A stretch of 64,000 nt of DNA from JARBUG01 sp035628915 (GTDB lineage Bacteria; Bacillota; Sulfobacillia; Symbiobacteriales; Symbiobacteriaceae): contig DASPIW010000036.1 of assembly GCA_035628915.1 (NCBI GenBank), forward strand, positions 62,001-126,000. The letters run 5' to 3'. The notes beneath the pieces are model-generated. The model was not told the origin of the DNA, searched no databases, and saw nothing but the letters and a program-made list of their open reading frames with translations. How positions within the stretch are numbered: the first letter of the stretch is position 1; every line of letters starts with the position of its first letter. Made by a program: the position numbers and the translations under genes. Below are positions 32,724 through 41,314 of this stretch, in pieces.

Positions 32724-34091
32724 ATGGTAGCACAGCGCAACCCGGCCCCGGTCCCCCCGCAAGAGTCGAACAATCTGCTCGACAGCCCCTGGCTCAAAGG
32801 GTTCCTGAAGAGCCGCTGGTTCCCTGCCATCTTCACGTACCCGACCCTCCTCGTCTTCGGCTACATTATTTATGCTTTGCTCTGGGGGCCCGAGGCGGCA
32901 TCCGCCAACCTGGGCACCAGCCTGACCTGGGTGCTCTGGTGGCCCCTCATCCCGGTCTTCATGTTCACCATGGGCCGGTTCTGGTGCGCCATCTGCCCCT
33001 TCGCCACCACCATCGACCTGCTGCAGAAGTTCTTCGGTCTGGGGCGCCCCGTGCCGGCCTTCCTGAAAAAGTACGGCATCTGGATCATTGACGCGGTCTT
33101 TATCATCATCACGTGGGCTGACCATGTCCTGGGCATCGTCGAGTCGCCCCGGGGCTCCGGCTACCTGCTCGGCCTCATGCTCACCGGTGTCGTGGTGACC
33201 GGCATCCTGTACGAGCGGCGGAGCTGGTGCCGCTACCTCTGCTTCCTGGGCGGCCTGTCGGGCAACTACTCCCGCTCCTCCATCGTCGAGCTGCGGGCTA
33301 CGCCGGAAATCTGCGCCACCTGCACCACGCAGAGCTGCTACAAGGGTGACGGCAAGACCGCCGGCTGCCCGATCTTCGAATTCCCCCGCACCATGCAGAC
33401 CAGCGCCAACTGCAACCTGTGCGCCAACTGCATCAAGACCTGCCCCAACGGTTCGATCCGGCTGGACATGCGGCCGCCGACCAAGGAACTCTGGTTCATT
33501 GCCCGCCCCAAGTTCGAGGAGTCGTTCCTGGCGGTCGTCATCGTCGGCATCGTGCTGGTACAGAACATTACCATGCTCTCCTTCTGGCAGCCGGTGATGG
33601 AGTTCTTCATGTCGGTCCTGTTCGGAAGCAAGACCGCCGCCTTTACCGCCGTTTTCCTGATCGCCATGGGCCTGCCCATCGGCGTCATGTCCGCCGCCTC
33701 CTGGCTGAGCGGCCGCTTCACGGGCGAGACCTTTGCCAAGAACTTCGCCCGCTTCGGCTACGCCGTCATTGCCCTGGACCTGGCGGGCCACATCGCCCAC
33801 AACTTCTTCCACCTGCTGGCGGAAGGCAAGTCGATCTTCTACAACGCCGCCGGCCTCTTCGGATATCAGATCACTGGCAGTGCGGCCATCGTATCGATGC
33901 AGACGATCCAGATTCTGCAGTTCGCCACCCTGGGCCTCGGCATCTTCGGGTCGATCTTCACGGCCTACAAGATCGCCGCCCGGGACCAGCAGGCCGGCCT
34001 GAAGGCCTTCTGGCCGCACCTGATCGTCTTGCTGATCTTCGGTGCGGTGAACCTCTGGCTGTTCACGATGCCGATGGAACATCGCGTGTAA
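32724..34091 (+). CDS. NapH/FixG-like membrane polyferredoxin
   Basis: The 455-residue protein has about eight membrane segments and cytoplasmic iron-sulfur motifs. An early membrane CxxCP motif reads FWCAICPFAT, a second Cys pair lies in SWCRYLCFLGG, and a ferredoxin region near residue 190-250 has CATC and CNLCANCIKTCPNGSI. This fits the NapH/MauN/FixG/NosR-C group that passes electrons across or along the membrane. The ATG at 32724 follows the His-rich protein by 5 bases. No nap, nos or cco genes are nearby, so its partner is probably that His-rich protein, perhaps for metal or cofactor reduction. A terminator follows. Confidence 0.85.
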   Translation: MVAQRNPAPVPPQESNNLLDSPWLKGFLKSRWFPAIFTYPTLLVFGYIIYALLWGPEAASANLGTSLTWVLWWPLIPVFMFTMGRFWCAICPFATTIDLLQKFFGLGRPVPAFLKKYGIWIIDAVFIIITWADHVLGIVESPRGSGYLLGLMLTGVVVTGILYERRSWCRYLCFLGGLSGNYSRSSIVELRATPEICATCTTQSCYKGDGKTAGCPIFEFPRTMQTSANCNLCANCIKTCPNGSIRLDMRPPTKELWFIARPKFEESFLAVVIVGIVLVQNITMLSFWQPVMEFFMSVLFGSKTAAFTAVFLIAMGLPIGVMSAASWLSGRFTGETFAKNFARFGYAVIALDLAGHIAHNFFHLLAEGKSIFYNAAGLFGYQITGSAAIVSMQTIQILQFATLGLGIFGSIFTAYKIAARDQQAGLKAFWPHLIVLLIFGAVNLWLFTMPMEHRV

Positions 34092-34096
34092 ATGAA

Positions 34097-34140
34097 AAGA
34101 AGGCCGGGCGCCCTGCAGCAGCGGGGCGCCCGGCCTTCTT
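34097..34140. terminator. Bidirectional terminator
   Basis: A perfect 17-bp stem (AAGAAGGCCGGGCGCCC / GGGCGCCCGGCCTTCTT) between the polyferredoxin gene (+) and gntP (-). Confidence 0.88.
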
Positions 34141-34153
34141 GCTATGTAGGTGT

Positions 34154-35515
34154 TCAGATCAGGATGAACGACAGGAGCGCCACCGTCAGAATGGCGACGA
34201 TGCCCGTAACCAAAGTGCCGACGGTCTGAGCCCGGTACGCGGTCGGCACTTCCATATTGGAGAATTGGGAAACGACCCAGAAGTAGGAGTCATTGGCGTG
34301 GGAGACGACCATAGAACCGGCGGCGATGGCCATGACCATCAGGACGCGGCCCATTTCGCTGTCGTAGCCCATCGTCGCGAGCATCGGGGCCATGATGGCC
34401 GAGGTGGTGACCAGCGACACCGTCGAGGAGCCCTGGGCAGTCTTGATGGCCGCCGCGATCACGAAGGGCAGGAAGATGCCGAGGCTGTACTGCGCCAGGG
34501 TGGCGCCCAGATAATCGCCGATCTTGGTGACGGCCAGCATGCGGCCCAGGGAGCCACCGGCGCCCGTCACGACCAGGATGACGGCGGAATCCCGCAGCGC
34601 CTCGCCGATCCACTTGCTCAGGATATTCTCATCGATCTTCTGGACGAGGAAGAAGCAGAGGAAGATGCCGATCATCAGTGCCGTAACGGGCGTGCCCACG
34701 AAGTTCAGGGCGAACTTAATGTGGCCGCTGCCGAAGGGCAGGCTCGGGAAGTTGGCGACAGAGGAGAGGGCGATGAGCAAGATGGGCACCACCAGGGGCG
34801 AGAAGGCGGCCAGGGGGCTCGGCAGCTTGCCGTACTTCGCCTTCAGCTGTTCCCAGGTCTCACCGACGTCCTTGCCGTCCAGCTTCTGGTTCGGATCAAA
34901 ATGCTTGGAGAACCGCATAGCCCACCAGTAGCCGACGATCATGGCCGGAATGGCGCAGACCAGACCGATCATGATGACCAGGCCAAGGTTAGTCGCTTTC
35001 AGGTTGCCGGCGGCGGCGAGGGGGCCCGGGGTGGGCGGTACCATGACGTGCGTGGCATACAGGCCCGTGGACAGGGCGATGCCCAGCGCGGTCAGGGAGA
35101 CCCCGGACCGCTTGGACAACGCCTTGTTCAGTGAGGATAGAATGACGAAACCGGAATCGCAAAAGACGGGGATTGAAACGATGTAGCCGATGATCGACAT
35201 TGCCAGAGCCGGCCGCTTCTCGCCGACCCACTTCAAAATCGTGTCGGCCATGACCACGGCGGCGCCGGACTTCTCCAGCATGACGCCGATTACGGTTCCG
35301 GCAACGATCACCAGACCAATGCCGGTCATCAGGCTGCCGAAGCCTTCATTGACGTGCTTGGCAACATCCAAAATGGGCATGCGGGCTGCGAGGCCGACAC
35401 CGTAAGCAGTAAGGATCAGGGCGAGGAAGGGGTGCAGCTTGAGCTTGGCAGTACTCCAGACGATGAATGCAATCGCGACGGCAAGGATAACTAGTAGGAT
35501 CGGGCCGGATACCAT
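34154..35515 (-). CDS. gntP: GntP-family gluconate/sugar-acid permease
   Basis: The 453-residue product has about 12-14 hydrophobic segments and GntP-family landmarks: SIIGYIVSIPVFCDSGFVIL near residue 105, ATHVMVPPTPGPLAAAG near 155, and AAAIKTAQGSSTVSLVTTSA near 365. It imports gluconate or related acids with protons through the cytoplasmic membrane. The ATG at 35515 has AAAGGGGG upstream. It is last in the namA-cdaR-glycerate kinase-gntP run. The kinase context suggests glycerate or a related sugar acid as substrate; that is inference. Confidence 0.92.
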   Translation of the reverse strand: MVSGPILLVILAVAIAFIVWSTAKLKLHPFLALILTAYGVGLAARMPILDVAKHVNEGFGSLMTGIGLVIVAGTVIGVMLEKSGAAVVMADTILKWVGEKRPALAMSIIGYIVSIPVFCDSGFVILSSLNKALSKRSGVSLTALGIALSTGLYATHVMVPPTPGPLAAAGNLKATNLGLVIMIGLVCAIPAMIVGYWWAMRFSKHFDPNQKLDGKDVGETWEQLKAKYGKLPSPLAAFSPLVVPILLIALSSVANFPSLPFGSGHIKFALNFVGTPVTALMIGIFLCFFLVQKIDENILSKWIGEALRDSAVILVVTGAGGSLGRMLAVTKIGDYLGATLAQYSLGIFLPFVIAAAIKTAQGSSTVSLVTTSAIMAPMLATMGYDSEMGRVLMVMAIAAGSMVVSHANDSYFWVVSQFSNMEVPTAYRAQTVGTLVTGIVAILTVALLSFILI

Positions 35516-35530
35516 ACTTCGAGTCCCCCT

Positions 35531-36679
35531 TTACCCATGCGGGAGGTTTATGCCTACGCCCACCAGCCGGAGCGCCCGGGCGGTTGCCCGCTCCAGGAGT
35601 TCGGCGGCACGCGACATGGCCTCATCGAGGGTCATGGGCCCATCGCAGACGCTGATCAGGGACCTGATGTTATGCACAAGCAGGCCGTCGGCGTCAGGAG
35701 TGACGCCGCCGGAGACGACAATGGCCGGAATGCCGTGCTGTCCGGCGCGGCGGGCCACACCCATGGGCACCTTGCCGGCCAGGGTCTGGCCGTCGGTCCG
35801 GCCTTCGCCGGTGACTACCAACGTGACGCCCCGCAGTTTCTCGTCGATGCGGACGGCCTCCATGACCACTTCGATGCCCGGGCGCAGGCGTGCGCCCAGG
35901 AAGCCGGTCAGGCCGCCGCCCAGACCGCCTGCGGCGCCGGCGCCCGGCACATCCCGTACGAAGACGCCAAGGTCGCGGCCCATCACATCCGCCAGGTGGC
36001 TAAGCGCGCCGTCCAGGATCTGCACCATCTCGGGGGTAGCACCCTTCTGGGGGCCGTACACGGCAGAAGCGCCCCGCGGTCCGCAGAGGGGATTATCGAC
36101 GTCGCACGCGACAAGCAGATCCACCTGCTTGAGGCGGGGGTCAAGGCCGCTGACATCAATTCGATCGAGTTCCAACAGCGCCTGACCGCCAAAACCGATG
36201 GGTGTGCCGTCCTTCTTCAGCAGCTTGGCACCCAGCGCCATGATCATGCCGGCGCCGCCGTCGTTAGTGGCGCTGCCGCCGATGCCGCAGACGATTCGCT
36301 TTACGCCGCGGTCCAGGGCGGCTCGGATCAGTTCGCCCGTCCCATACGTTGTGGTAATCAGCGGGTTGCGCTGCTCCTTGGTCACCAGCAGCAGTCCGGA
36401 TGCCGCTGCCATTTCGATGGCGGCGGTTTCGCCGTCGCCCAGCAGGCCGAAGCGGGCCATGACGGGCAGCCCGAGCGGACCGGTCACATCCTGAATAATG
36501 ATCTCGCCGCCGGTGCCTGCCACAAGGGCGTCTACCGTGCCCTCGCCGCCGTCAGCCATGGGAACCTCGATGATCTTCGCCTGAGGAAACGCCGCAGTGG
36601 CACCGCGAGCCATTGCAGAAGCGGCATCAGCCGCAGAAAGGCTGCCTTTGAAGGAGTCGGGGGCGATCAGAATCCGCAA
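35531..36679 (-). CDS. Glycerate kinase
   Basis: Predicted ATP-dependent glycerate kinase of the GarK/GlxK type (382 residues), phosphorylating D-glycerate, usually to 2-phosphoglycerate. Landmarks are APDSFKGSLSA at the start, PMADGGEGTVDAL near residue 45, GIGGSATNDGGAGM near 135, CDVDNPLCG near 190 and TGEGRTDGQT near 285. I chose the TTG at 36679 because GGAGGTG lies 6 bases upstream and the family's IRILIAPDSF-type start begins there. It lies between cdaR and gntP, with a 47-base hairpin before it, so its expression may be tuned relative to cdaR. Confidence 0.92.
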   Translation of the reverse strand: MRILIAPDSFKGSLSAADAASAMARGATAAFPQAKIIEVPMADGGEGTVDALVAGTGGEIIIQDVTGPLGLPVMARFGLLGDGETAAIEMAAASGLLLVTKEQRNPLITTTYGTGELIRAALDRGVKRIVCGIGGSATNDGGAGMIMALGAKLLKKDGTPIGFGGQALLELDRIDVSGLDPRLKQVDLLVACDVDNPLCGPRGASAVYGPQKGATPEMVQILDGALSHLADVMGRDLGVFVRDVPGAGAAGGLGGGLTGFLGARLRPGIEVVMEAVRIDEKLRGVTLVVTGEGRTDGQTLAGKVPMGVARRAGQHGIPAIVVSGGVTPDADGLLVHNIRSLISVCDGPMTLDEAMSRAAELLERATARALRLVGVGINLPHG

Positions 36680-36731
36680 GATTCGCACCTCCAACGTTTA
36701 TAGTTGTGAAAACCCTAACAGGAGAAGAATT

Positions 36732-36778
36732 AGGCACCATCCGGCAACGGCCTTTGGCCCGTCTGTCGAATGGTGCCT
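36732..36778 (-). promoter_or_regulatory. Intercistronic hairpin between cdaR and glycerate kinase
   Basis: On the minus strand AGGCACCAT and ATGGTGCCT form the outer stem. GACGGGCC-AAA-GGCCGTTG extends it imperfectly, and AATTCTTCTCC follows. It could be a partial terminator or attenuator inside the operon, or an mRNA-processing site. Confidence 0.6.
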
Positions 36779-36791
36779 GAATTTGCGGCCC

Positions 36792-37940
36792 CTAGGGAGC
36801 GCCTTCCTGGACATTCTGTCCAAGAAGCCGCTCGATCACCAATGCCAGGTAGAGGCGAACGGCCCCATCCCAGGTTCGCGGATCAAATCCGGTCGCCGAC
36901 GCCGCCTGCTCGAGCCTGTACATCAGGGTATGCCGGTGAATGCTCAGCTGTTCAGCTGCCCGGGAGAGGGACAGATCTGACCGTACGAACACCTCAATGG
37001 TCTCCCTGGCGGTCATGCCTGCAGTGGCGCTGAGGGGCGGCAGGCCGCCCAGCACTCGGCGGACAAAGGCCGCGGCATCTTCGGGCTGAACGGTGGCAAG
37101 CAAGGTCTCCAGGTGCAAATCGTCTGCGGAGAAGGCGCCCGCCCCCAGCAGGCGACGCCCGGCGGAAAGCGCCAGCAGCGCTGTGCGGTAAGACCGGCGG
37201 AGCCCGGGCAGTCCCGGTGCCGGTAGCCCTGCGGCCAGAGCTACGCCGGGCGCCAGCATCCCCCGGAGCTGTTGGACGAGCCCGACCGCAGCAGCGCCAG
37301 CCACGACCACCAGACGCCCTTCCCAGGGACCGGTCGTCATGACGGGCCGCACGCCCGCATCGCTGATGGCCTGCTCGACAAGGGCCGCTGTGGCGCCAAG
37401 CCAGGCATAATCGCCCGGCTCCGCCCCCGGGGGCGCTTCGCCCACAAGCACTGCGTAGGGGGTCTGCTCATCAAGGCCCAGAATGGCCGCTTCCCGAATC
37501 GCCCGGTCGGACAGGTCGTCGGTGCCCGTCAACAAGTCGCGCAGCAGGGCTTCTCGGGCCAGAGCGCTGGTTCGCTCTAACTCAGCCGTGCGCACCTGGC
37601 CCAGCATGAGCTGGACCATTTCCCGGATCAACTCGCCAAATGGGCGCACCTCATCCGGCAGACCCGTTATGCCGACTACGCCCACAATCCGCCCGCTCAG
37701 GCGCAGGGGCAGGTTGACCCCCATGCGGACGCCGCCCCAGTTGGGGACATCTTCCGGCTGTATCTCCACGCGCCGCCCAGTCCGCAGGACGGCCGCGGCG
37801 CCCTCGTGAAAGCTGCCAATCCGGGAGGAGTCGCCGCTGCCCACAATGACGCCGGCGCCGTCCATAATGTTGACATTCCGCTGCAGAATCGCCATCGCCC
37901 GATCGACGATGGGCTGCGCCAATTCGGTTGTGAGCAGCAT
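36792..37940 (-). CDS. cdaR: CdaR-family sugar-diacid regulator
   Basis: The 382-residue protein has an N-terminal sugar-diacid recognition domain (LAQPIVDRAMAILQRNVNIMD, then GVNLPLRLSGRIVGVVGITG), a middle GGDEF-like-fold region, and the C-terminal PucR-type helix-turn-helix (SLSRAAEQLSIHRHTLMYRLE). Family members sense glycerate, glucarate or galactarate and activate their uptake and kinase genes. It is co-oriented with glycerate kinase and gntP, its likely targets, and lies 10 bases after namA. TAAGGGG precedes the ATG at 37940. Confidence 0.92.
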   Translation of the reverse strand: MLLTTELAQPIVDRAMAILQRNVNIMDGAGVIVGSGDSSRIGSFHEGAAAVLRTGRRVEIQPEDVPNWGGVRMGVNLPLRLSGRIVGVVGITGLPDEVRPFGELIREMVQLMLGQVRTAELERTSALAREALLRDLLTGTDDLSDRAIREAAILGLDEQTPYAVLVGEAPPGAEPGDYAWLGATAALVEQAISDAGVRPVMTTGPWEGRLVVVAGAAAVGLVQQLRGMLAPGVALAAGLPAPGLPGLRRSYRTALLALSAGRRLLGAGAFSADDLHLETLLATVQPEDAAAFVRRVLGGLPPLSATAGMTARETIEVFVRSDLSLSRAAEQLSIHRHTLMYRLEQAASATGFDPRTWDGAVRLYLALVIERLLGQNVQEGAP

Positions 37941-37949
37941 GATCGCCCC

Positions 37950-39002
37950 TTAGCGCGTGAATTTGCCACGCACATACTGCTCCGGCCACGACACGTCGAC
38001 GTTCAGCTTGTGCGCTGCGGCGAGCGGGAAGTATGGGTTGCGGAGCAACTCCCGCGCCAGCAGGATAATCTCCGCCTGACCGGAGCGCACGATCTCATCG
38101 GCCTGCTGGGGCTCGGTGATCAGGCCCACCGCGCCGGTGGGAATCTCCGCCTCCCGGCGGACCCGCTCGGCAAAAGGCACCTGATATCCAGGGCAGAGGG
38201 TAATCTTCTGCGATGGCGAATTGCCGCCGGACGACACATCGACCAGGTCGACTCCCCATTCCTTCATCCACTTCGCGAGTTGGACAGACTGGTCGCAGTC
38301 CCAGCTGAGCTCACTGTCGACCCAGTCGGTCGCGCTGATCCGCACCCAAATGGGCTTGTGGGCGGGGAAGTTCGCCTTGACCGCTTCGACCAGCCGCTTC
38401 AGGAAGCGCGCCCGGTTCTCCAGGGAGCCGCCGTACTCGTCCGTCCGCTTGTTGGTAAGTGGCGAGAGGAACTCATGGGTCAGATAGCCGTGGGCGCCGT
38501 GAATTTCGACCATGTCACACCCAATCGCTTCCGCCCGGCGGGCGGCCTCGCCAAAGGCAGCCACAATCCGGTCGATGCCGGCCCGGTCCAGTTCCGCCGG
38601 CGTGTTCCAGTCCGTGTCGTAGGCGATGGCGCTGGGCGCCACGGGCTGCTCGGGGCCGAACCCCTTCTTGGGACTCCAGGCCTTGCGCCCGGCGTGGGCC
38701 AACTGAATGCCAAAGGCGGCGCCCTGGCCGTGGGCGAAATCCGCAATCTTCTTCATGGGCGCGATGTGGACGTCGCTCCACAGCCCCAGGTCATGTTCGG
38801 AGATGCGCCCCACCGGCTCTACTGCCGACGCTTCGGCGATCAGCAGCGCCGTGCCGCCCACGGCCCGGGTTCCATAGTGAACAAAGTGAAAATCGGTCGG
38901 AATCCCGTCCGTGCCGGCGGAGTACTGGCACATGGGCGCCATAACGATGCGGTTGCGCAGGGTCATGGACTTCTGGCTGAACGGTTCAAAAAGATGCGGC
39001 AT
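37950..39002 (-). CDS. namA: NADPH dehydrogenase, Old Yellow Enzyme of YqjM type
   Basis: The 350-residue flavoenzyme is of the class III OYE type. It has the FMN-tuning Cys in MAPMCQYSA near residue 25, IQLAHAGRKAW near 100, MVEIHGAHGYLTHEFLSP (active-site His pair) near 170, NKRTDEYGGSLENR, and GLITEPQQADEI plus LARELLRNPYFP at the phosphate-binding end. It reduces activated C=C bonds using NADPH. GGGAGG precedes the ATG at 39002. It heads the run to cdaR, glycerate kinase and gntP, but its link to sugar-acid use is unclear. Confidence 0.93.
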   Translation of the reverse strand: MPHLFEPFSQKSMTLRNRIVMAPMCQYSAGTDGIPTDFHFVHYGTRAVGGTALLIAEASAVEPVGRISEHDLGLWSDVHIAPMKKIADFAHGQGAAFGIQLAHAGRKAWSPKKGFGPEQPVAPSAIAYDTDWNTPAELDRAGIDRIVAAFGEAARRAEAIGCDMVEIHGAHGYLTHEFLSPLTNKRTDEYGGSLENRARFLKRLVEAVKANFPAHKPIWVRISATDWVDSELSWDCDQSVQLAKWMKEWGVDLVDVSSGGNSPSQKITLCPGYQVPFAERVRREAEIPTGAVGLITEPQQADEIVRSGQAEIILLARELLRNPYFPLAAAHKLNVDVSWPEQYVRGKFTR

Positions 39003-39118
39003 GGTGGATAGTAACCTCCCGATCAGTAGTCTGCCCCCCTACGTGCCGGGCGAGCAATAGAGCGTAGTTACACAGCATGGCCCAATCTTCCTGCATTCGG
39101 AGGAGTCCGGCGCTTGAT

Positions 39119-39140
39119 TCTATAGGTATTTGTCTATAGA
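39119..39140. promoter_or_regulatory. Operator-like inverted repeat TCTATAG-N8-CTATAGA
   Basis: A perfect 7-bp inverted repeat lies in an AT-rich patch between divergent namA and the radical SAM gene. TTGATT at 39115 and TATAGA at 39135 are poor promoter elements. It is probably a repressor site for one or both genes. Confidence 0.5.
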
Positions 39141-39203
39141 GTAATATGTAAGCTGTTTACCTATGCAGTGAATAATATGTATTATGCGCCGGGGGTGTCG
39201 CAC

Positions 39204-40049
39204 ATGTCGCTTAGCGGATTGCACTTCCTACTGACCTACCGATGCACTGAATCCTGCGACCACTGCTTCGTCTTCGGGAGCCCGCGCGCCCACGGCAACT
39301 TCAACCTACCCACCCTCTGCCGCATGCTGGACGAAGGCGAACGCCTGGGCACGGTGGATTCGATCTACTTTGAAGGCGGCGAGCCGTTTCTGTTATACGA
39401 CCTGCTGGTCGCAAGCGTGCGGGAGGCCAGAAGCCGGGGCTGGACGGTCGGTGTGGTCACGAATGCCTTCTGGGCCACCTCACCGGAAGCGGCAGCCGAG
39501 AAGCTGAGACCGCTCGCCGCCCTTGGCCTTTCCGATCTCAGCATCAGCGACGACGAACTGCACGGGAATATAAAGCGGGCCGCCACTGCGAGGGCGGCCG
39601 CCCGGGATCTTGGTATTCCTGCTGACTCCCTCCACGTGGATGCAGGCACTCCCGGCAGCGTCATGTACCGGGGGAGAGCGGCGGAAAAGCTGGCGGGGCA
39701 GGCGCCCGGTCAGCACTGGTCCACCTTCACCTGCTGTCCCCACGAACAGCTGCACGACCCGGGCCGGGTCCATCTGGACGCCGGCGGTTGGGTGCATCTC
39801 TGCCAGGGGCTGGCCATGGGGAACTGCCTGCAGACGCCGCTGGCTGACCTGGTTCAGGCTTACGACCCACAGCGGCATCCCATCGTCGCACCCATCCTGA
39901 AGGGCGGTCCGGCGGAGCTAGCCCGCGTCTTCGGGCTGCCCGATCAGGAACTCTATGCCGATGCGTGCCACCTATGCTATCTGGTGCGCTCACGGCTGCG
40001 GGGGGACTTTCCGCTGTACCTGGCGCCTGGACACGTGTACGGTGAATAA
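39204..40049 (+). CDS. Radical SAM protein with extra C-terminal cysteines
   Basis: The 281-residue product has the radical SAM signature CTESCDHC near residue 15 (CxxxCxxC, binding a 4Fe-4S cluster and SAM) and the GGE-type motif in YFEGGEPFLL. Cys residues in FTCCPHEQ, HLCQG and DACHLCYLVRS lie toward the C-terminus, suggesting one auxiliary Fe-S cluster of SPASM-like type. SPASM enzymes often modify peptides, but no precursor peptide gene is seen next to it. I chose the ATG at 39204, after GGGGGTG; in-frame GTG/ATG codons at 39168 and 39177 have no SD. The 200-bp upstream region holds an operator-like repeat. Confidence 0.8.
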   Translation: MSLSGLHFLLTYRCTESCDHCFVFGSPRAHGNFNLPTLCRMLDEGERLGTVDSIYFEGGEPFLLYDLLVASVREARSRGWTVGVVTNAFWATSPEAAAEKLRPLAALGLSDLSISDDELHGNIKRAATARAAARDLGIPADSLHVDAGTPGSVMYRGRAAEKLAGQAPGQHWSTFTCCPHEQLHDPGRVHLDAGGWVHLCQGLAMGNCLQTPLADLVQAYDPQRHPIVAPILKGGPAELARVFGLPDQELYADACHLCYLVRSRLRGDFPLYLAPGHVYGE

Positions 40050-40072
40050 AAGTAGGAGGATATTTTGCCACT

Positions 40073-40177
40073 GCCACGGAGGACGCGGAGAGCGCGGAAT
40101 TGCAGACGCGGAATTGAACATAATGAGAATGTCCATTCCGCGGTCTCCAACTCCGCGTCTTCCGCGTCCTCCGCGGC
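40073..40177. repeat. 105-bp long inverted repeat built of GGACGCGGA-like units
   Basis: The left arm (40073-40101) begins GCCACGGAGGACGCGGAG. The right arm (40149-40177) is its reverse complement with 5 mismatches in 29. Inner arms (GACGCGGAAT and ATTCCGCGGTC, then ACAT / ATGT) continue the pairing to a short AATGAGA loop. The motif CCACGGAGGACGCGGAG resembles the widespread CCACAGAGGACACAGAG-type bacterial repeats, function unknown. It lies just after the radical SAM gene and could also end its transcript. Confidence 0.8.
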
Positions 40178-40181
40178 TATT

Positions 40182-40310
40182 TCACTGCCTTTTCCCAGTG
40201 GTGCCCGGATCCACTGGCAGCACCATCCGCATCAACATGGAAGCCGCCAGGACCACGCACAGGAGCCCTCCGGCCACGATTAGCCTGATCACGGGACCGC
40301 CCCCGATCAT
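40182..40310 (-). CDS. Possible small membrane protein after era
   Basis: From the ATG at 40310 the frame encodes 42 residues with one hydrophobic segment (VIRLIVAGGLLCVVLAASML) and a short polar tail. The frame extends to a GTG at 40370 that overlaps the era stop (GTGA), but residues from there look non-coding. A GTG at 40292 with GGGGGCGG upstream is another possible start. No family is recognised. It could be a genuine small operon member or chance. Confidence 0.35.
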   Translation of the reverse strand: MIGGGPVIRLIVAGGLLCVVLAASMLMRMVLPVDPGTTGKRQ

Positions 40311-40366
40311 CCGGCACTCTCTATATACGAGAAACGGCTGTGCCCGGACTTTTGGGGGCTCACAGA

Positions 40367-41311
40367 TCACTCATCCCGATAGCCAAGGTCCCGCAGCACA
40401 CCCTGACGATTGCGCCAGTCTTCCTTCACCTTGACGAACAGCTCCAGGTAGATCTTCGAACCTAGCAACTCCTCAATATCTACCCGGGCGCGGGCGCCGA
40501 TCTGCTTAAGCAGGGCGCCCTTCGCCCCGATAATGATCCCCTTCTGGCTGTCACGCTCCACGTAAATGGCCGCCGCGACATAGACCAATCCGGACTGGCG
40601 CCGCTCCATCTGCTCGATCTCGACGGCCACCGAATGGGGAATCTCCTCCCGGGTCAGCTCCAGGATCTTCTCCCGAATGAACTCAGCGATGACGAACTTC
40701 TCGGGCTGGTCCGTCACCATCTCATCGGGGTAGTACTGGGGCCCGTCTTCCATACGGCCCACGATCAGGTCGAGCAGCTTGTCAACGTTCTTGTTGTTCA
40801 GTGCGGAGATGGGCACCACGTCCAGCCACTCGATCACCCTGGCCTCCGGCGGCGGATTCTCCGTCCGGTTCGCCGGCTCGCTGAGGGCTTTGTAGTTGTC
40901 CATCACCTTATACCAGTCTTCGCGCTGCACTTTGTCCATCTTGTTGCAGACCAGAATCGCCGGCTGTCCCGTCCGGGCGATGGCCTCGGCCACGTACTTG
41001 TCGCCGTCGCCGGGCTCGTGGTACGACCCGTCCACGATGAACAGCACCACATCCACTTCGGGAATGGTGCTGACGGCAACCTTATTCATGTACTCACCCA
41101 GCCGGTGGTGCGGCTTATGGATGCCGGGCGTGTCCAGGAAGACTACCTGGGCGCCCTCCCGGTTGTACACCCCCAAAATCCGGTTGCGGGTGGTTTGGGG
41201 CTTGTCCGACATAATGGCGAGCTTCCGCTCGATAAACGCATTCAGCAAGGTGGATTTGCCCACGTTGGGCCGCCCCACGATGGAACAGAAACCCGAAACA
41301 AACTTGCTCAT
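40367..41311 (-). CDS. era: GTPase Era
   Basis: Ribosome-assembly GTPase that binds 16S rRNA near its 3' end. The 314 residues contain G1 GRPNVGKSTL, G3 DTPGIHKPHH, G4 NKMD and a C-terminal KH domain with GIIIGAKGALLKQIG. The segment with EPANRTENPPPEAR near residue 160 is a small insert compared with shorter Era proteins. GAAGGGG precedes the ATG at 41311, 3 bases after cdd. The cdd-era order is classic for Firmicutes. recO, which often follows, is not present downstream. Confidence 0.97.
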   Translation of the reverse strand: MSKFVSGFCSIVGRPNVGKSTLLNAFIERKLAIMSDKPQTTRNRILGVYNREGAQVVFLDTPGIHKPHHRLGEYMNKVAVSTIPEVDVVLFIVDGSYHEPGDGDKYVAEAIARTGQPAILVCNKMDKVQREDWYKVMDNYKALSEPANRTENPPPEARVIEWLDVVPISALNNKNVDKLLDLIVGRMEDGPQYYPDEMVTDQPEKFVIAEFIREKILELTREEIPHSVAVEIEQMERRQSGLVYVAAAIYVERDSQKGIIIGAKGALLKQIGARARVDIEELLGSKIYLELFVKVKEDWRNRQGVLRDLGYRDE

Positions 41312-41314
41312 ACC

